Numbered from the stretch's first letter, positions 42,489 through 52,195 are shown. The stretch is DNA of 64,000 nt from Alloalcanivorax balearicus MACL04 (GCF_025532145.1 NZ_ARXS01000008.1:98863-162862); one strand, 5' to 3'. Numbers and translations are program-made. The notes: generated by a model not told the origin, from the letters alone.

Positions 42489-44732
42489 TCAGCCCCTGAA
42501 GCAGGTACCGAAAGCGGCTTCGATCAGTTGCTTGTCGGTATCGTCGGTCACGCCATCCTGATTGATATCCGCCCAGCTGGAGCCGTCGGTCAGCGACCTG
42601 TAGCGTTGCCACTCCGCCACATCGGCCTGATCAACCTGGCCATCGAGATTGATATCACCGGTGCAGGAAGCCTTGGAAGCAAGCAGGTCCGCCAGTTCGG
42701 TTCTCAACACCTGGTAGTTCCCGGCCTGCTCCTCGTTGAGTGCGGCCTCGCCAGCGGCCAGCAGGTCGCGCTCCTCGGTATCGAGGGTGGGTTCGGAGGT
42801 GTTCTGATCGATCACATAGAGCTCATCGACCACAGTGTCGTTCACGCAGGCGGTATTCGCCGCCGGGCTCGCCGGATCGTAGAGGTCCGCGTCGTAGAGT
42901 GTTTCGTCGTAATCGTCATAGACATTGCGCACCAGCTTGAAGCGCTCATTGCGCACTGCATAGGCGGCCTTGGGATAGATATTGTCGACTACCGTCTTAC
43001 CCGTGTGTTGCTGCCAGGTGGCCAGTTCGCAGCATTTGCCAAAGCCCTGCGCCGGCGCGCTGGCGTCGTCCGGGTTTTCGCCGAACCAGAGGCCGCCGTT
43101 GTCGTGGCAGACGCCCGCATCCGGAGTAATCTGACTACAGGTGGAGCCGTTACTGAATACGCAGGGGCTGTTCATGCCGCCATTGGCGTGGTGATTAGTG
43201 CCGATTTCCGTGTAATTACTGGTGCGGATCGGCGCTTGCCTGGGGTTGTCCAGATAAGGTTTGAGCGGCTGGGAATCCAAAGGACGCGATACCTCGGTGT
43301 GGACATCCGCAATCCCCGCCAACTCCCCAACAAGTTGATAAAGGTCGACGATATTGACCATGGCATCTACTGCGCGGCCCGGCTCGGCAATACCCGGTCC
43401 GACCACCAGGCCAGGGTTCCAGACCCCGGTTTGGTAGGCGGTGGACTTGGCGCGGGTCACGTCGAAGGGCACTTTCACCGTGGTGCCCAGGCTGCCGTTG
43501 TCGCTGACCAGGATCACGTAGGTGTTGCTGTCGCCGTCGTAGACCAATTGCCCCTCATCACCGTAGGTCGCCACCCCGATATTGACCAGGAAGCGCCCCA
43601 GTTCATGGTCCAGGGATTCTTCCATCAGATTGGACAAGGTGCGCTGGTCAATCAGGGAAGCGCAGTCAAGACCTCCGGCATCCGGGCTATCCGGAAGCGT
43701 CGCACTGGGTGGCTGCATCAAGGGCGTGTGATTGGTGGCAAAGCTCAGCGCCACCATCCAGGGCTGATCTTGCCGGTCGACCCAATCCGCGGCGGCGTCG
43801 ATCAACTGACTGCCCCGATAGGTGCGGGCACGCGGATCCGTCGGCGGCACCGCTTCCACTTCGCCGTTTTCATGATTGATCACCAGTGGCGAGACATAGT
43901 GGCCACTCAGGCGGTTGAAATCGATGTAATCCGGGACCGAAGCCCCGCAGCTCTCACGCGGATCGAAAATACCACCCTGATCCCGGCACACCCGGCCCGG
44001 CGCCTGGGGCGTGGTGGCCACGGTGTTCATCACCTCACAGGCGCCGTCAGGCATCCAGCAGGCGCCGCTGTTGGCGCCTTTCAGGGGGGCGACGCGCAAG
44101 TCGGGCACGAAACCACACGTATAGTCTCCGTCCTCTCCCACCCCACCGGCGGTGGTGTCGATGGACGACGGGTCGCCGGTCTCATCCAGCCAGCCCTCGA
44201 AATAGTCGAAGCCCGTGGCGTCCCGCGCCATGCCCAAACCGTAGGGGTTGTTGGCCTGAATCCCCAGGTGGTATTTGCCGAACAGCGCACTCTTGTAGCC
44301 AACCGGCTTGAGCAGCTTGGGCAATGTCGTTTCGCTGGGATTGACCATGTAATTCGCCAGGTCGTTATTGCCCAGGGCGGTATAAACCTGGGTGCGGAAC
44401 GGATAGCGGCCCGTGAACAAGGCGGCGCGCCCGTTGGAACAGGCCGGCATCGCCCAGAGATTGTCAAAGCGCACCCCCTGCTCGGCGATGGCGTCGATGC
44501 TTGGCGTCGCGGCCGGCGTATAGCCGCCATAACCAAACTGAGCCCACTGATCAATGCCGATGTCGTCCACCACCACCAGCACGAAATTGGGAGGGGTTTG
44601 TTCCGCCGGTTCCTCCGCGGCCGATGAGTGGCTGTCTCCGCCGCAGCCGATAAGCTGAATCATGGCCAGGCTCAGGCACACGGGGCCGAGCCAGCGGCCC
44701 ACGAAACGATCCGTTTTAATATTGTTCTTCAT
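42489..44732 (-). CDS. Sulfatase-like lipoprotein with non-canonical active-site motif and dockerin-like C-terminus (copy 1)
   Basis: 747 residues from the ATG at 44732 (GGAGAG upstream); upstream frame extension lacks a signal. A lipoprotein signal ends at QLIGC (C30). The sulfatase core begins with the metal motif LVVVDDIGID, but the formylglycine site reads C98-S-N-G-R102, where the usual motif is C-x-(P/A)-x-R. Cysteine-rich insertions follow (GACWMPDGACEVM; CCELATW). The C-terminus has two EF-hand/dockerin-like loops, DINLDGQVDQAD and DINQDGVTDDTD, between cysteines. It is a paralogue of the gene at 49.9-52.2 kb, of identical length. A 16-bp motif lies 156 bp upstream. Confidence 0.85.
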   Translation of the reverse strand: MKNNIKTDRFVGRWLGPVCLSLAMIQLIGCGGDSHSSAAEEPAEQTPPNFVLVVVDDIGIDQWAQFGYGGYTPAATPSIDAIAEQGVRFDNLWAMPACSNGRAALFTGRYPFRTQVYTALGNNDLANYMVNPSETTLPKLLKPVGYKSALFGKYHLGIQANNPYGLGMARDATGFDYFEGWLDETGDPSSIDTTAGGVGEDGDYTCGFVPDLRVAPLKGANSGACWMPDGACEVMNTVATTPQAPGRVCRDQGGIFDPRESCGASVPDYIDFNRLSGHYVSPLVINHENGEVEAVPPTDPRARTYRGSQLIDAAADWVDRQDQPWMVALSFATNHTPLMQPPSATLPDSPDAGGLDCASLIDQRTLSNLMEESLDHELGRFLVNIGVATYGDEGQLVYDGDSNTYVILVSDNGSLGTTVKVPFDVTRAKSTAYQTGVWNPGLVVGPGIAEPGRAVDAMVNIVDLYQLVGELAGIADVHTEVSRPLDSQPLKPYLDNPRQAPIRTSNYTEIGTNHHANGGMNSPCVFSNGSTCSQITPDAGVCHDNGGLWFGENPDDASAPAQGFGKCCELATWQQHTGKTVVDNIYPKAAYAVRNERFKLVRNVYDDYDETLYDADLYDPASPAANTACVNDTVVDELYVIDQNTSEPTLDTEERDLLAAGEAALNEEQAGNYQVLRTELADLLASKASCTGDINLDGQVDQADVAEWQRYRSLTDGSSWADINQDGVTDDTDKQLIEAAFGTCFRG

Positions 44733-44887
44733 CCGGGTCTCTCCAGGAAATCCAGTTGCCGCATGCAAAAAGGCCACGCGGCCCCCACCACTGATACAAC
44801 ACGCCCAGTCCACCGGCGCGCCCCAAAATGCGTTTTCCGCCACATACAATTTGAGCACAGCATCCCGTTTCCCGGCGGGCAGGCAAA

Positions 44888-44903
44888 TACCATAAACAGG
44901 GTA
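44888..44903. promoter_or_regulatory. TACC-N8-GGTA motif, copy A
   Basis: TACCATAAACAGGGTA, an inverted TACC/GGTA repeat with 7-2-7 geometry, 156 bp upstream of sulfatase 1 in the region shared with the response regulator. Identical to copy C at 47530. The layout resembles sites of NarL-family regulators. The rest of 44733-45011 holds only copies A and B. Confidence 0.6.
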
Positions 44904-44939
44904 GACAGAGGGAAAGCCGGCCAAAGTCCGGCACCGGCA

Positions 44940-44955
44940 TACCATGAATTGGGTA
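44940..44955. promoter_or_regulatory. TACC-N8-GGTA motif, copy B
   Basis: TACCATGAATTGGGTA, 57 bp before the response-regulator ATG; keeps the TACCAT...GGGTA outline of copies A and C. Confidence 0.55.
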
Positions 44956-45011
44956 TAGTGATTAGCGGGTTCCAATTGCGATGATTGACTCATTCAACAA
45001 GGCGGCTTTCC

Positions 45012-45689
45012 ATGACCGACACCCCTGCCAGCCCTGACCTGGAGCGGACCGACCCTGTCCGGGTGCTGCTGCTGGAAGATGACACCCCGCTGCGAGAACG
45101 TTTCGCGCGGATTCTCGAAGACTGGCCCGGCGGCGAGTTGGTGGCGGCTTGTGCCACTCTGGACGAGACACTGGCCCTGCTCAGGCAACAGCCGGTGGAT
45201 TTATTGATGACCGATCTGAACCTGCCGGATGGCCATGGCATCGAGGCGATTCACCTGCTGAGCAAACTGTATCCGAATGCCGATGCCATGGTGATCTCGG
45301 TGCTGGCCGATGACGAAACGGTGCTCGCCGCCATCGAAGCCGGGGCCGTGGGCTATCTGCTCAAGGACGCGGATCCCTTTGAACTGGTGGAATCCATCGA
45401 GGAACTGCGCGCCGGGGGATCGCCGATTTCCTCGTCCATCGCCCGCATTCTGGTACGGCGCATGACGGCTCCGCCCCCGAGCCCGTCGGGGCCACCGCTC
45501 ACACCACGAGAAACCGAGATATTGCGCGGCATCGCCAAGGGGTTCACCTATGCCGAATTAGCCGAGTGGCTGAGTATTTCCCGTCAGACCGTGCCAGTGC
45601 ATATTAAAAACATTTACCGCAAACTGGCCGCCAATAACCGGTCGGAAGCCGTCTACGAAGCGTCGAGAAGGGGTCTGATTCGATTGTGA
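45012..45689 (+). CDS. NarL/FixJ-family response regulator
   Basis: 225 residues from the ATG at 45012. Receiver domain: acidic pair in LLLEDD, phospho-Asp in LLMTDLNLPDG and lysine in LLKDADPFEL. The LuxR-type HTH is LTPRETEILRGIAKGFTYAE, then ISRQTVPVHIKNIYRKL. It is coupled to the kinase by a 4-bp overlap (GTGA). It is the best candidate to bind the 16-bp motifs around it, one of which is in its own promoter. Confidence 0.93.
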   Translation: MTDTPASPDLERTDPVRVLLLEDDTPLRERFARILEDWPGGELVAACATLDETLALLRQQPVDLLMTDLNLPDGHGIEAIHLLSKLYPNADAMVISVLADDETVLAAIEAGAVGYLLKDADPFELVESIEELRAGGSPISSSIARILVRRMTAPPPSPSGPPLTPRETEILRGIAKGFTYAELAEWLSISRQTVPVHIKNIYRKLAANNRSEAVYEASRRGLIRL

Positions 45690-47488
45690 TACGCAAGCTG
45701 GGGTTGGGGGCGTTGTGGGGGCTGCTGCTGGCACTGGCGAGTGTGCCTCTATGGCTGAAAATGCCCGCTCCCGAGAAGGGTGCCGTCAACGAAGTGCTGC
45801 GCTTGGAAGGGGGGAACTGGAAGCCGGTCACCCTGCCGCAAGCGCGCCGGCCCTCAGGCAGTTGGGAACATTACCGGTTCGTCTTTCAGAGCGAAGAGAA
45901 CGCCGCTCCGAACCTGTTTATCCCGACGGTCAGTCAGCGCGCCATCATTGAACTGGCGGGGGAAGAGATCGCCGACACTCAGCATCGCACCACCCTGATG
46001 GGCATGGCATCCGGTGTCGCGGCTCTGGTTCCTTTACCCAGAGGCTTGCTGCGCCCCGGCGACAATGCGGTCGACATCCACGTTCAATCCCTGAGCCTGG
46101 TCCCCTCCTATCTGTCCACTGTCTATGTCGGCAATGCGAACGAGCTTTCCCGCTACTACCGCGGTCAGGTGTTCCTGCTCGAATATTTGCGTCTCATGAT
46201 TCCCGCTGGCCAGATACTCATCGCGCTGGTGGTGGCGGTGCTGTGGTTGTACCGGCCCCGGGAGGCGCTATTCGGCTGGCTGTTCCTGCTGTTGACGACC
46301 TCTATGTATCTCTATCTGGGCATGATGCGCGATCTGTTGCCTCAGTTGCTCGCCGTGATGCCCTACCTGCACATGCTTGGCTCCTCCGCCGCCGCCATCC
46401 AGGTGATCATCGTGTTGCTGATCGCGGGCATCCCGCCACCGCGCTGGCTGAAGCTGGCGGCGGTGCTGGTACCGGTGGCGTGTATCGTGTTGGCGCTCAG
46501 CGGTGTTGTTCCTGCTCCCCAGTTGGTGAAGCTGGTGAATGCGCCGCTCAATATCCTGGGGCTGCTGGCCAGCCTGGTCATCACCGCCTGGGCCGCCGTG
46601 ACCAGGCATCTGAGCGAGGCCTGGCTACTGTTGCTACCGTTGCTGCTGGCGGTGCTCGCGGCCTTCCATGACTACGCGGTGATCACGACCCGGCTGGACG
46701 GTCCGGTGCTTCTCTCCGTGTACTATCGGCCCGCTCTGATGATCGGTATCGCCATGATTCTGATGCGCCGTCTCGGTGTCAGTCTGAACCAGCTGGACGG
46801 CGCCAATGCCTATTTGACGCAACGCCTCAACGAGCAGGAACGGGAGCTGGAGCGTCTGCACCAGGATGAGCGCCGGAAAACCGCTCAGCGAGCCCTCAGT
46901 GAAGAGCGCCGTCGACTGACGTCGGACTTACACGACGGTCTGTCAGGGCACCTGGCCTCGATCATCGCACTGTCTGAACGAGAAAAGTCCGAGCTGGTGG
47001 AGCGCGCCGCGCGCGAAGCCCTCGACGACCTGCGTCTGGTGATCCACTCACTGGATATTCAGGACCGGGAATTGCCGGTCGCTCTCGCAGGCTTGCGCGA
47101 GCGCCTGGAGCGGCAACTCAAACGCATTGGGGTCCGGCTGGAATGGTCCATGGCACAACTGCCGGAGATACAGGGGGTGACGCCGTCACAAGCGCTGAAT
47201 GTCCTGCGCATCCTGCAAGAAGCGATCACCAACGCGATCAAGCACGGTCATGCTTCCTTCATTCAAGTGAAGGGGGATCAGGCCGAAGACGGCGCCGCAC
47301 GTATTCAAGTGGAAAACGATGGCGTCCCCATTCCCCGCAACCCGAACCGTTCAGGTTCCGGTTTACCCAATATGCGACGTCGCATCCGTCAGCTTGGCGG
47401 CGTTATTGAAATCGCCCCCCTGGATCAAGGCACACGACTGACTCTGCTGTTGCCGCCACACCTGCCCGGCTCATCCACACTTACCTGA
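45686..47488 (+). CDS. Membrane sensor histidine kinase (7TM type, HisKA_3)
   Basis: 600 residues from a GTG at 45686. An N-terminal helix, a periplasmic beta-rich domain (about 25-150, including LFIPTVSQRAIIELAGEEIA) and seven hydrophobic segments (about 170-370) form a 7TMR-DISM-like sensor. A short coiled coil is followed by the HisKA_3 box (LTSDLHDGLSGHLASIIALS, His near 416), the N-box ILQEAITNAIKHGHA (about 507) and the G-box SGLPNMRRRIRQLGG. It pairs with the response regulator immediately upstream. The stimulus is unknown. Confidence 0.9.
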   Translation: MIRKLGLGALWGLLLALASVPLWLKMPAPEKGAVNEVLRLEGGNWKPVTLPQARRPSGSWEHYRFVFQSEENAAPNLFIPTVSQRAIIELAGEEIADTQHRTTLMGMASGVAALVPLPRGLLRPGDNAVDIHVQSLSLVPSYLSTVYVGNANELSRYYRGQVFLLEYLRLMIPAGQILIALVVAVLWLYRPREALFGWLFLLLTTSMYLYLGMMRDLLPQLLAVMPYLHMLGSSAAAIQVIIVLLIAGIPPPRWLKLAAVLVPVACIVLALSGVVPAPQLVKLVNAPLNILGLLASLVITAWAAVTRHLSEAWLLLLPLLLAVLAAFHDYAVITTRLDGPVLLSVYYRPALMIGIAMILMRRLGVSLNQLDGANAYLTQRLNEQERELERLHQDERRKTAQRALSEERRRLTSDLHDGLSGHLASIIALSEREKSELVERAAREALDDLRLVIHSLDIQDRELPVALAGLRERLERQLKRIGVRLEWSMAQLPEIQGVTPSQALNVLRILQEAITNAIKHGHASFIQVKGDQAEDGAARIQVENDGVPIPRNPNRSGSGLPNMRRRIRQLGGVIEIAPLDQGTRLTLLLPPHLPGSSTLT

Positions 47489-47529
47489 CCGCCGCCGGAA
47501 CGGCGACACCCTGCCAAAGCCAGTACGAC

Positions 47530-47545
47530 TACCATAAACAGGGTA
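47530..47545. promoter_or_regulatory. TACC-N8-GGTA motif, copy C
   Basis: Identical 16 bp to copy A (TACCATAAACAGGGTA), 52 bp before the cytochrome ATG. Confidence 0.6.
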
Positions 47546-47597
47546 TAGGGATCTCCCTCTCGGCCTGTCACCCTTTTCCAGAACAGGGGGGATCACC

Positions 47598-49907
47598 ATG
47601 ACCAGTCGCGAGGGAAGCAACGATAGGCCCGGAGCTCGTCGTTTGCCACGCTTGTGGTTGGGCTTGCCCGTGCTTCTTATGGTTGGGGTACTGGTTGGGT
47701 TGATAAGGCACCCTTCCCACCAGACCCACACCTCCACCACCGAGATGCACTGGGTGGATGAAAGCCAGTGCCGGCAATGCCATCAGCCACAGTTCGAGGA
47801 CTGGCAAGGCTCGCATCACCAACTGGCCATGTTGCCGCCAACGGAAGACAGTGTGCGTGGCGATTTTGACAATGCGCGGCCGCGCCACGATACCGAAAGC
47901 CTCCACTTTTTCCGTGAAAATGACGAATTTCATGTGCGGGCCACCAGTGCCGATGGCACACCGGATGAGTTTCGCGTGGCCTATACCTTCGGCTGGGCGC
48001 CCTTGCAGCAATACCTCCTGGAAATGGAAAACGGCCAACTCCAGGCGCTGGGCATGGCCTGGGACACAGAACGGGAACGCTGGTTTCCACTCTACCCGGA
48101 GGCGACGGACGCGCATCATCCACTGCATTGGACACAGCCAACCCAGAACGCCAACACCCACTGTATCGAATGCCACACCAGCGGTTTCCAGCTCGGCTAC
48201 GATGCCAAACGCGACCACTTCGACAGCCACTGGCGGGATCTCGGTGTTGGTTGCCAGGCCTGCCACGGCCCGGCCTCGGAACACCTGACCTGGGCACGGG
48301 GCCCGGAACGGCATTCCGACACCGGCCCCGCCGACAAGGGCTTTCCCCTCTCGCTGACGCCGGGAACCCGGCAGCTGGAAACCTGTGCCCAATGCCACAG
48401 CCGTCGCACGCCACTGGGCCACCCGGTGTACGGCGAGCGCCTGGACGACAATTACCTGGTCAGCCAGTTAAGCGCGGATCTTTATCAAGTGGACGGCAAA
48501 ATTCTCGATGAAGTGTTCGAGCACGGATCCTTCATGCAAAGCCGAATGCAGCAGGCCGGGGTGGAGTGCAGCGATTGCCACAACCCTCACAGCGGCCAAT
48601 TGCGTGCTCCCGGAAACGCGGTTTGCACCCAGTGCCACAACCCCGAGGGTCAGACCATCCGCCCCGGTCTGGATGGAAGCGGCCTGCAGGCCGGCGACTA
48701 TGGCAATCCCGATCACCATCACCATGCTCCCGGCTCCCCCGGTGCTCAGTGCCGCAATTGCCATATGCCCGGCAAGGTCTACATGGGCAACGACCTGCGC
48801 CACGATCACAGCTTCAGTTCACCGGACCCGGTGCAAGCGCGGGCGCTCGGACACAGCGACGCCTGCATGGACTGCCACGCGGATAAAAAGGACGACGAAC
48901 TGATAACCACCTTCCGCCGGTGGTATCCCGACCACCAACCTCGCGATAGCGGCTATGCGCGGACACTGTTCAAGGCGCGGGCAGGACGCCCCGGCGCCGC
49001 CCGCGCGCTACTGGCCCAACTGGCGCGAGACGATTTGCCTGCCCTGCGCCGGGCCGCTCTGGTGGCGGAACTGCCCAACTACCCTTCCGCGGCAGCGCAA
49101 CGACAGTTGTTTGAAGCCCTCGACCATCCCCACCCGAATGTGCGCCGGGCGGCTATCGACAGCGCTACTGCCCTGTTGCCACCGGAGCAGCTCACGCCGC
49201 GCCTGCGGACCCTGCTGGACGACCCGGTGCGCGCGGTGCGTGTGAGCGCCGCCGAGCAGATGCTGATGCTCGGCAGCCGGCTCGACGCCAGTCTGTTCGA
49301 GGAATACGAACAGCTTCAGCTGTCCCTGCTGGCCAATGCCGAAACGCACTTCAATCTCGCCAACCTGTATCAGGCCACGGGCCGGGATGAACAGGTAGCG
49401 CCTCATCTGCGCGCCGCCCTGGAGCGTAGTCCGGCCTTCTCCCCCGCCGCCATTGCCTTGGGTCAGTGGCTTGACCAACAAACTCCCGGCGCCGGTTTGC
49501 CTCTACTTCAGGAACAGGCGCGCACCTACCCCGACGATGCCAATCTGCAACACGCTCTGGGGCTGGCTCGGATCCGCGCGCGACAGCTTCGCACCGGCAT
49601 CCAGGCTCTGCAACGGGCCCACCGGCTGGCCCCCGACAACAGCCAGTACGCCTGGGTACTGGCAGTGGCATTGCACGACACCGGAGAGCGGGAACGCGCA
49701 CTCCAACTACTTCGGGATCAGGTACGGCAACACCCGGCCAACCGTCCGCTACGTCTTGGATTGATCAGTTACCTGCCGGCCGGAGAGGAACGTGACCGTC
49801 TGCTGAACGAGCTGCGGGACCTCAACCCGGATGACCCAGTGGTACAGGCAGCGCGATTACAGACTGGAATGACAAGAAAATCCATACCCACTTGGGGAGA
49901 TCAATAA
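47598..49907 (+). CDS. Octaheme cytochrome c with TPR-like C-terminus
   Basis: 769 residues. A single N-terminal membrane segment (about 16-36, LPRLWLGLPVLLMVGVLVGL) anchors a periplasmic domain with eight CxxCH motifs: CRQCH, CIECH, CQACH, CAQCH, CSDCH, CTQCH, CRNCH and CMDCH, the first at 58-62. A further His cluster (PDHHHHAPG) could supply ligands. From about residue 440 heme sites stop; HEAT-like and TPR-like helical repeats (ETHFNLANLYQATGRDEQVA, LQHALGLARIRARQLRTGIQ) follow. I do not recognise a named enzyme. Its stop overlaps sulfatase 2 (TAATG), so the two are one operon. A role in periplasmic electron transfer linked to the sulfatase is inference. Confidence 0.9.
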   Translation: MTSREGSNDRPGARRLPRLWLGLPVLLMVGVLVGLIRHPSHQTHTSTTEMHWVDESQCRQCHQPQFEDWQGSHHQLAMLPPTEDSVRGDFDNARPRHDTESLHFFRENDEFHVRATSADGTPDEFRVAYTFGWAPLQQYLLEMENGQLQALGMAWDTERERWFPLYPEATDAHHPLHWTQPTQNANTHCIECHTSGFQLGYDAKRDHFDSHWRDLGVGCQACHGPASEHLTWARGPERHSDTGPADKGFPLSLTPGTRQLETCAQCHSRRTPLGHPVYGERLDDNYLVSQLSADLYQVDGKILDEVFEHGSFMQSRMQQAGVECSDCHNPHSGQLRAPGNAVCTQCHNPEGQTIRPGLDGSGLQAGDYGNPDHHHHAPGSPGAQCRNCHMPGKVYMGNDLRHDHSFSSPDPVQARALGHSDACMDCHADKKDDELITTFRRWYPDHQPRDSGYARTLFKARAGRPGAARALLAQLARDDLPALRRAALVAELPNYPSAAAQRQLFEALDHPHPNVRRAAIDSATALLPPEQLTPRLRTLLDDPVRAVRVSAAEQMLMLGSRLDASLFEEYEQLQLSLLANAETHFNLANLYQATGRDEQVAPHLRAALERSPAFSPAAIALGQWLDQQTPGAGLPLLQEQARTYPDDANLQHALGLARIRARQLRTGIQALQRAHRLAPDNSQYAWVLAVALHDTGERERALQLLRDQVRQHPANRPLRLGLISYLPAGEERDRLLNELRDLNPDDPVVQAARLQTGMTRKSIPTWGDQ

Positions 49908-52150
49908 TGAAATCATACATCTTGCTGTTCGCCGGCATGCTGGCCCTCGGCGGCTGCGGTTCTGACTCCAGTTCGCAGTCGACTGGAGGAGAGGGGTCAC
50001 CCGACGATCCGCTACCGCCCAACATTCTGTTCATCGTCGTGGACGATGCCGGCGTCGATCAGTTCGAAGCATTCGGTTACGGCGGCGCGCCCCCCGCCGC
50101 CCTCGCCAAGGCCGGGGTACGCTTCCGCAATACCTGGTCCATGCCCACCTGCTCACCAACCCGAGCTACTTTTTTCAACGGCCAGTATCCGTTCCGCAGC
50201 AGAGTACGCAACGCCATCGTCAGCACCGACCTGGCGAACTCGCAGCCCTCTCCCTATGCCTTGACGATTCCCAAACTTCTGCGTGAGGAGAAGGGCTACG
50301 TCAGCGCCTTGGTGGGCAAGATGCACCTGACCGGTTCCGACCTGAACCCGGACAACCATCCGCTGCACGATGACGCCATGCGCGAGCTGGGTTGGGATTA
50401 TTTTGCCGGGTATCTGGATGGCGCCCCCTACCCCATCGACACCACCGCTGGTGGCGTGGCGCCAGAGGGGACCTATCAATGTGGCTTCGTTCCCACCACC
50501 GCCGCCGATGGTGACAATGGCGCCGATTTCGGCGTCTGCTACCTGCCGGACAACCATCCCAGCGGGCACGCCTGGATCCCCATGGACCCAGCAATTGACC
50601 TGCCCGGCCAGGATAACGCAACCCCCGGACGCTCCTGCCTGGAACTGGGCGGCATTCTTGATCCCGGCACCCTGACGGCCAGCGAGGAGCGGCGCGCCGA
50701 ACTCGATTTCAATGCCCAGAACGGCTATTACACGGGCGAATGGAAAATCAACCATGAAGATGGCGGCAATGAAACCCTGCGCGCTCCCGACGCCCGCGCC
50801 CGGGGGTATCGCCTCACCCTGGAAGCGCAATATGCCATCGACTGGATCGCCGAAAAGCAGTCGTTTCACTCTGATACCCCCTGGATGATGACCGTGGGCT
50901 TTTCCGCCCTGCATGCACCGTTGCAACCCCCGCCGGCCTCACTGCTGCCCCACCCCGACGCCACCCCAAGTCTGCTCGGCTGTGGCACCCCCGTGGCGGA
51001 CGGTCTGGCGGAGGTGGGATTGCCCGTCACCGGCGACATCGGCGACTTTGCCCAGCAGCGCATCGTCGCTCAACACATGCTGGAAGCGGTGGATCATGAA
51101 ATCGGACGACTGTTGGAGGAAACCCATATCGCCAAAAGACTGGAGGACGGTAGCCTGCAATACAATCCGGATAGCAACACTGTCGTGGTGCTGGTAAGCG
51201 ACAATGGCACTTATATGCCCTCAGTGAAGCTGCCATTCGACCCGTTGCGCGCCAAAGGGTCTCTGTACCAAAGCGGCGTCTGGGTGCCCCTGGTCGTGGT
51301 TGGGCCGGAATCGATCGTCGCCAACCCCGACCGTGACGTTGAACACCTGATCAACACTACCGACCTGTTCAGCCTGTTCCGGGAAATCGCCGGTATCGAA
51401 GATAGTGCCCTACCGGCTTGGCTGCCACGGGATGCACAGCCCGTACTCCCCTACCTGGAAGAACCGGGCCACTCGGGCATTCGCGACTACAACTTCAGCG
51501 AGCAGGGCACCAATATCGCTGCCACGCCGCCACCGCCTTGCGTCATCCCCGCCGCCAATACGTGTGTGCAGATCTTCCCCCAAGAAGAAGTGTGTGCGGA
51601 CCAGGGAGGAGTCTGGTACGGACCGGATGAACACGGTAACGGCGGCTTCGACTCCTGCTGCGCGGTGAACGATCAACTGATTTCGCAAGGCGAGAATCCA
51701 GTGGATATTTTCCCACGGGATCAACGGACGCTGCGCAATGATCACTACAAACTGGTGCGAATAAGCCGACAGGATTGCGCACTGGATGCGCTGGTGGACA
51801 GCGAAGAATTCTACCAAATCGATCAAGCCATTCCGTCGCCAAAACTGGATCGCGCCGACGCGGATCTACTGGCCAATGGCGAGGGCGATCTAAGCGATGA
51901 ACAAGCGGCCAACCTGACAGTGCTGCGTGACCAACTGGACCGCCTGCTGGCCACCGCCACTGACTGCCCCGGCGACGGCAACGACGATCTGGTGGTGGAC
52001 CAAACGGACCTGGACGAGTGGACCTACTGGGCCGACACCGAAGCGGCTCGCGGCCTGTCCAGCTGGTATGACCTGAATCACGACGGCATCACCGATGCCG
52101 CTGACCGGGCCATTATCGAAGCCAATTTTGGCAAAGACTGCCGGCTCTAA
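49907..52150 (+). CDS. Sulfatase-like lipoprotein with dockerin-like C-terminus (copy 2)
   Basis: 747 residues from the ATG at 49907, with GGGGAG upstream and a one-base overlap with the cytochrome stop. Lipoprotein signal to LALGGC (C17). Metal motif LFIVVDDAGVDQ, canonical formylglycine site C82-S-P-T-R86 and RATFFNGQYPFRSR. The usual TPxID segment before GVRF is shortened. Extra cysteine pairs and a C-terminal Ca-loop segment (DLNHDGITDAAD) between two cysteines match copy 1. It would be a surface-anchored periplasmic or exported sulfohydrolase; the substrate is unknown. The canonical motif predicts activity if a formylglycine-generating enzyme is encoded elsewhere. Confidence 0.88.
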   Translation: MKSYILLFAGMLALGGCGSDSSSQSTGGEGSPDDPLPPNILFIVVDDAGVDQFEAFGYGGAPPAALAKAGVRFRNTWSMPTCSPTRATFFNGQYPFRSRVRNAIVSTDLANSQPSPYALTIPKLLREEKGYVSALVGKMHLTGSDLNPDNHPLHDDAMRELGWDYFAGYLDGAPYPIDTTAGGVAPEGTYQCGFVPTTAADGDNGADFGVCYLPDNHPSGHAWIPMDPAIDLPGQDNATPGRSCLELGGILDPGTLTASEERRAELDFNAQNGYYTGEWKINHEDGGNETLRAPDARARGYRLTLEAQYAIDWIAEKQSFHSDTPWMMTVGFSALHAPLQPPPASLLPHPDATPSLLGCGTPVADGLAEVGLPVTGDIGDFAQQRIVAQHMLEAVDHEIGRLLEETHIAKRLEDGSLQYNPDSNTVVVLVSDNGTYMPSVKLPFDPLRAKGSLYQSGVWVPLVVVGPESIVANPDRDVEHLINTTDLFSLFREIAGIEDSALPAWLPRDAQPVLPYLEEPGHSGIRDYNFSEQGTNIAATPPPPCVIPAANTCVQIFPQEEVCADQGGVWYGPDEHGNGGFDSCCAVNDQLISQGENPVDIFPRDQRTLRNDHYKLVRISRQDCALDALVDSEEFYQIDQAIPSPKLDRADADLLANGEGDLSDEQAANLTVLRDQLDRLLATATDCPGDGNDDLVVDQTDLDEWTYWADTEAARGLSSWYDLNHDGITDAADRAIIEANFGKDCRL

Positions 52151-52167
52151 CCCAAACCTTGGATGAC

Positions 52168-52195
52168 GGCTCCCGCCCAGGCGGCGGGAGCCTTT
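52168..52195 (+). terminator. Rho-independent terminator after sulfatase 2
   Basis: GGCTCCCGCC-CAGGC-GGCGGGAGCC followed by TTT: a perfect 10-bp stem 18 bp past the stop codon. The remaining 209 bp to mutS show no gene. Confidence 0.8.

Noticed and set aside
42528..44627. 699-codon frame opposite sulfatase 1
   Set aside because: Antisense shadow without start signals or domain motifs.
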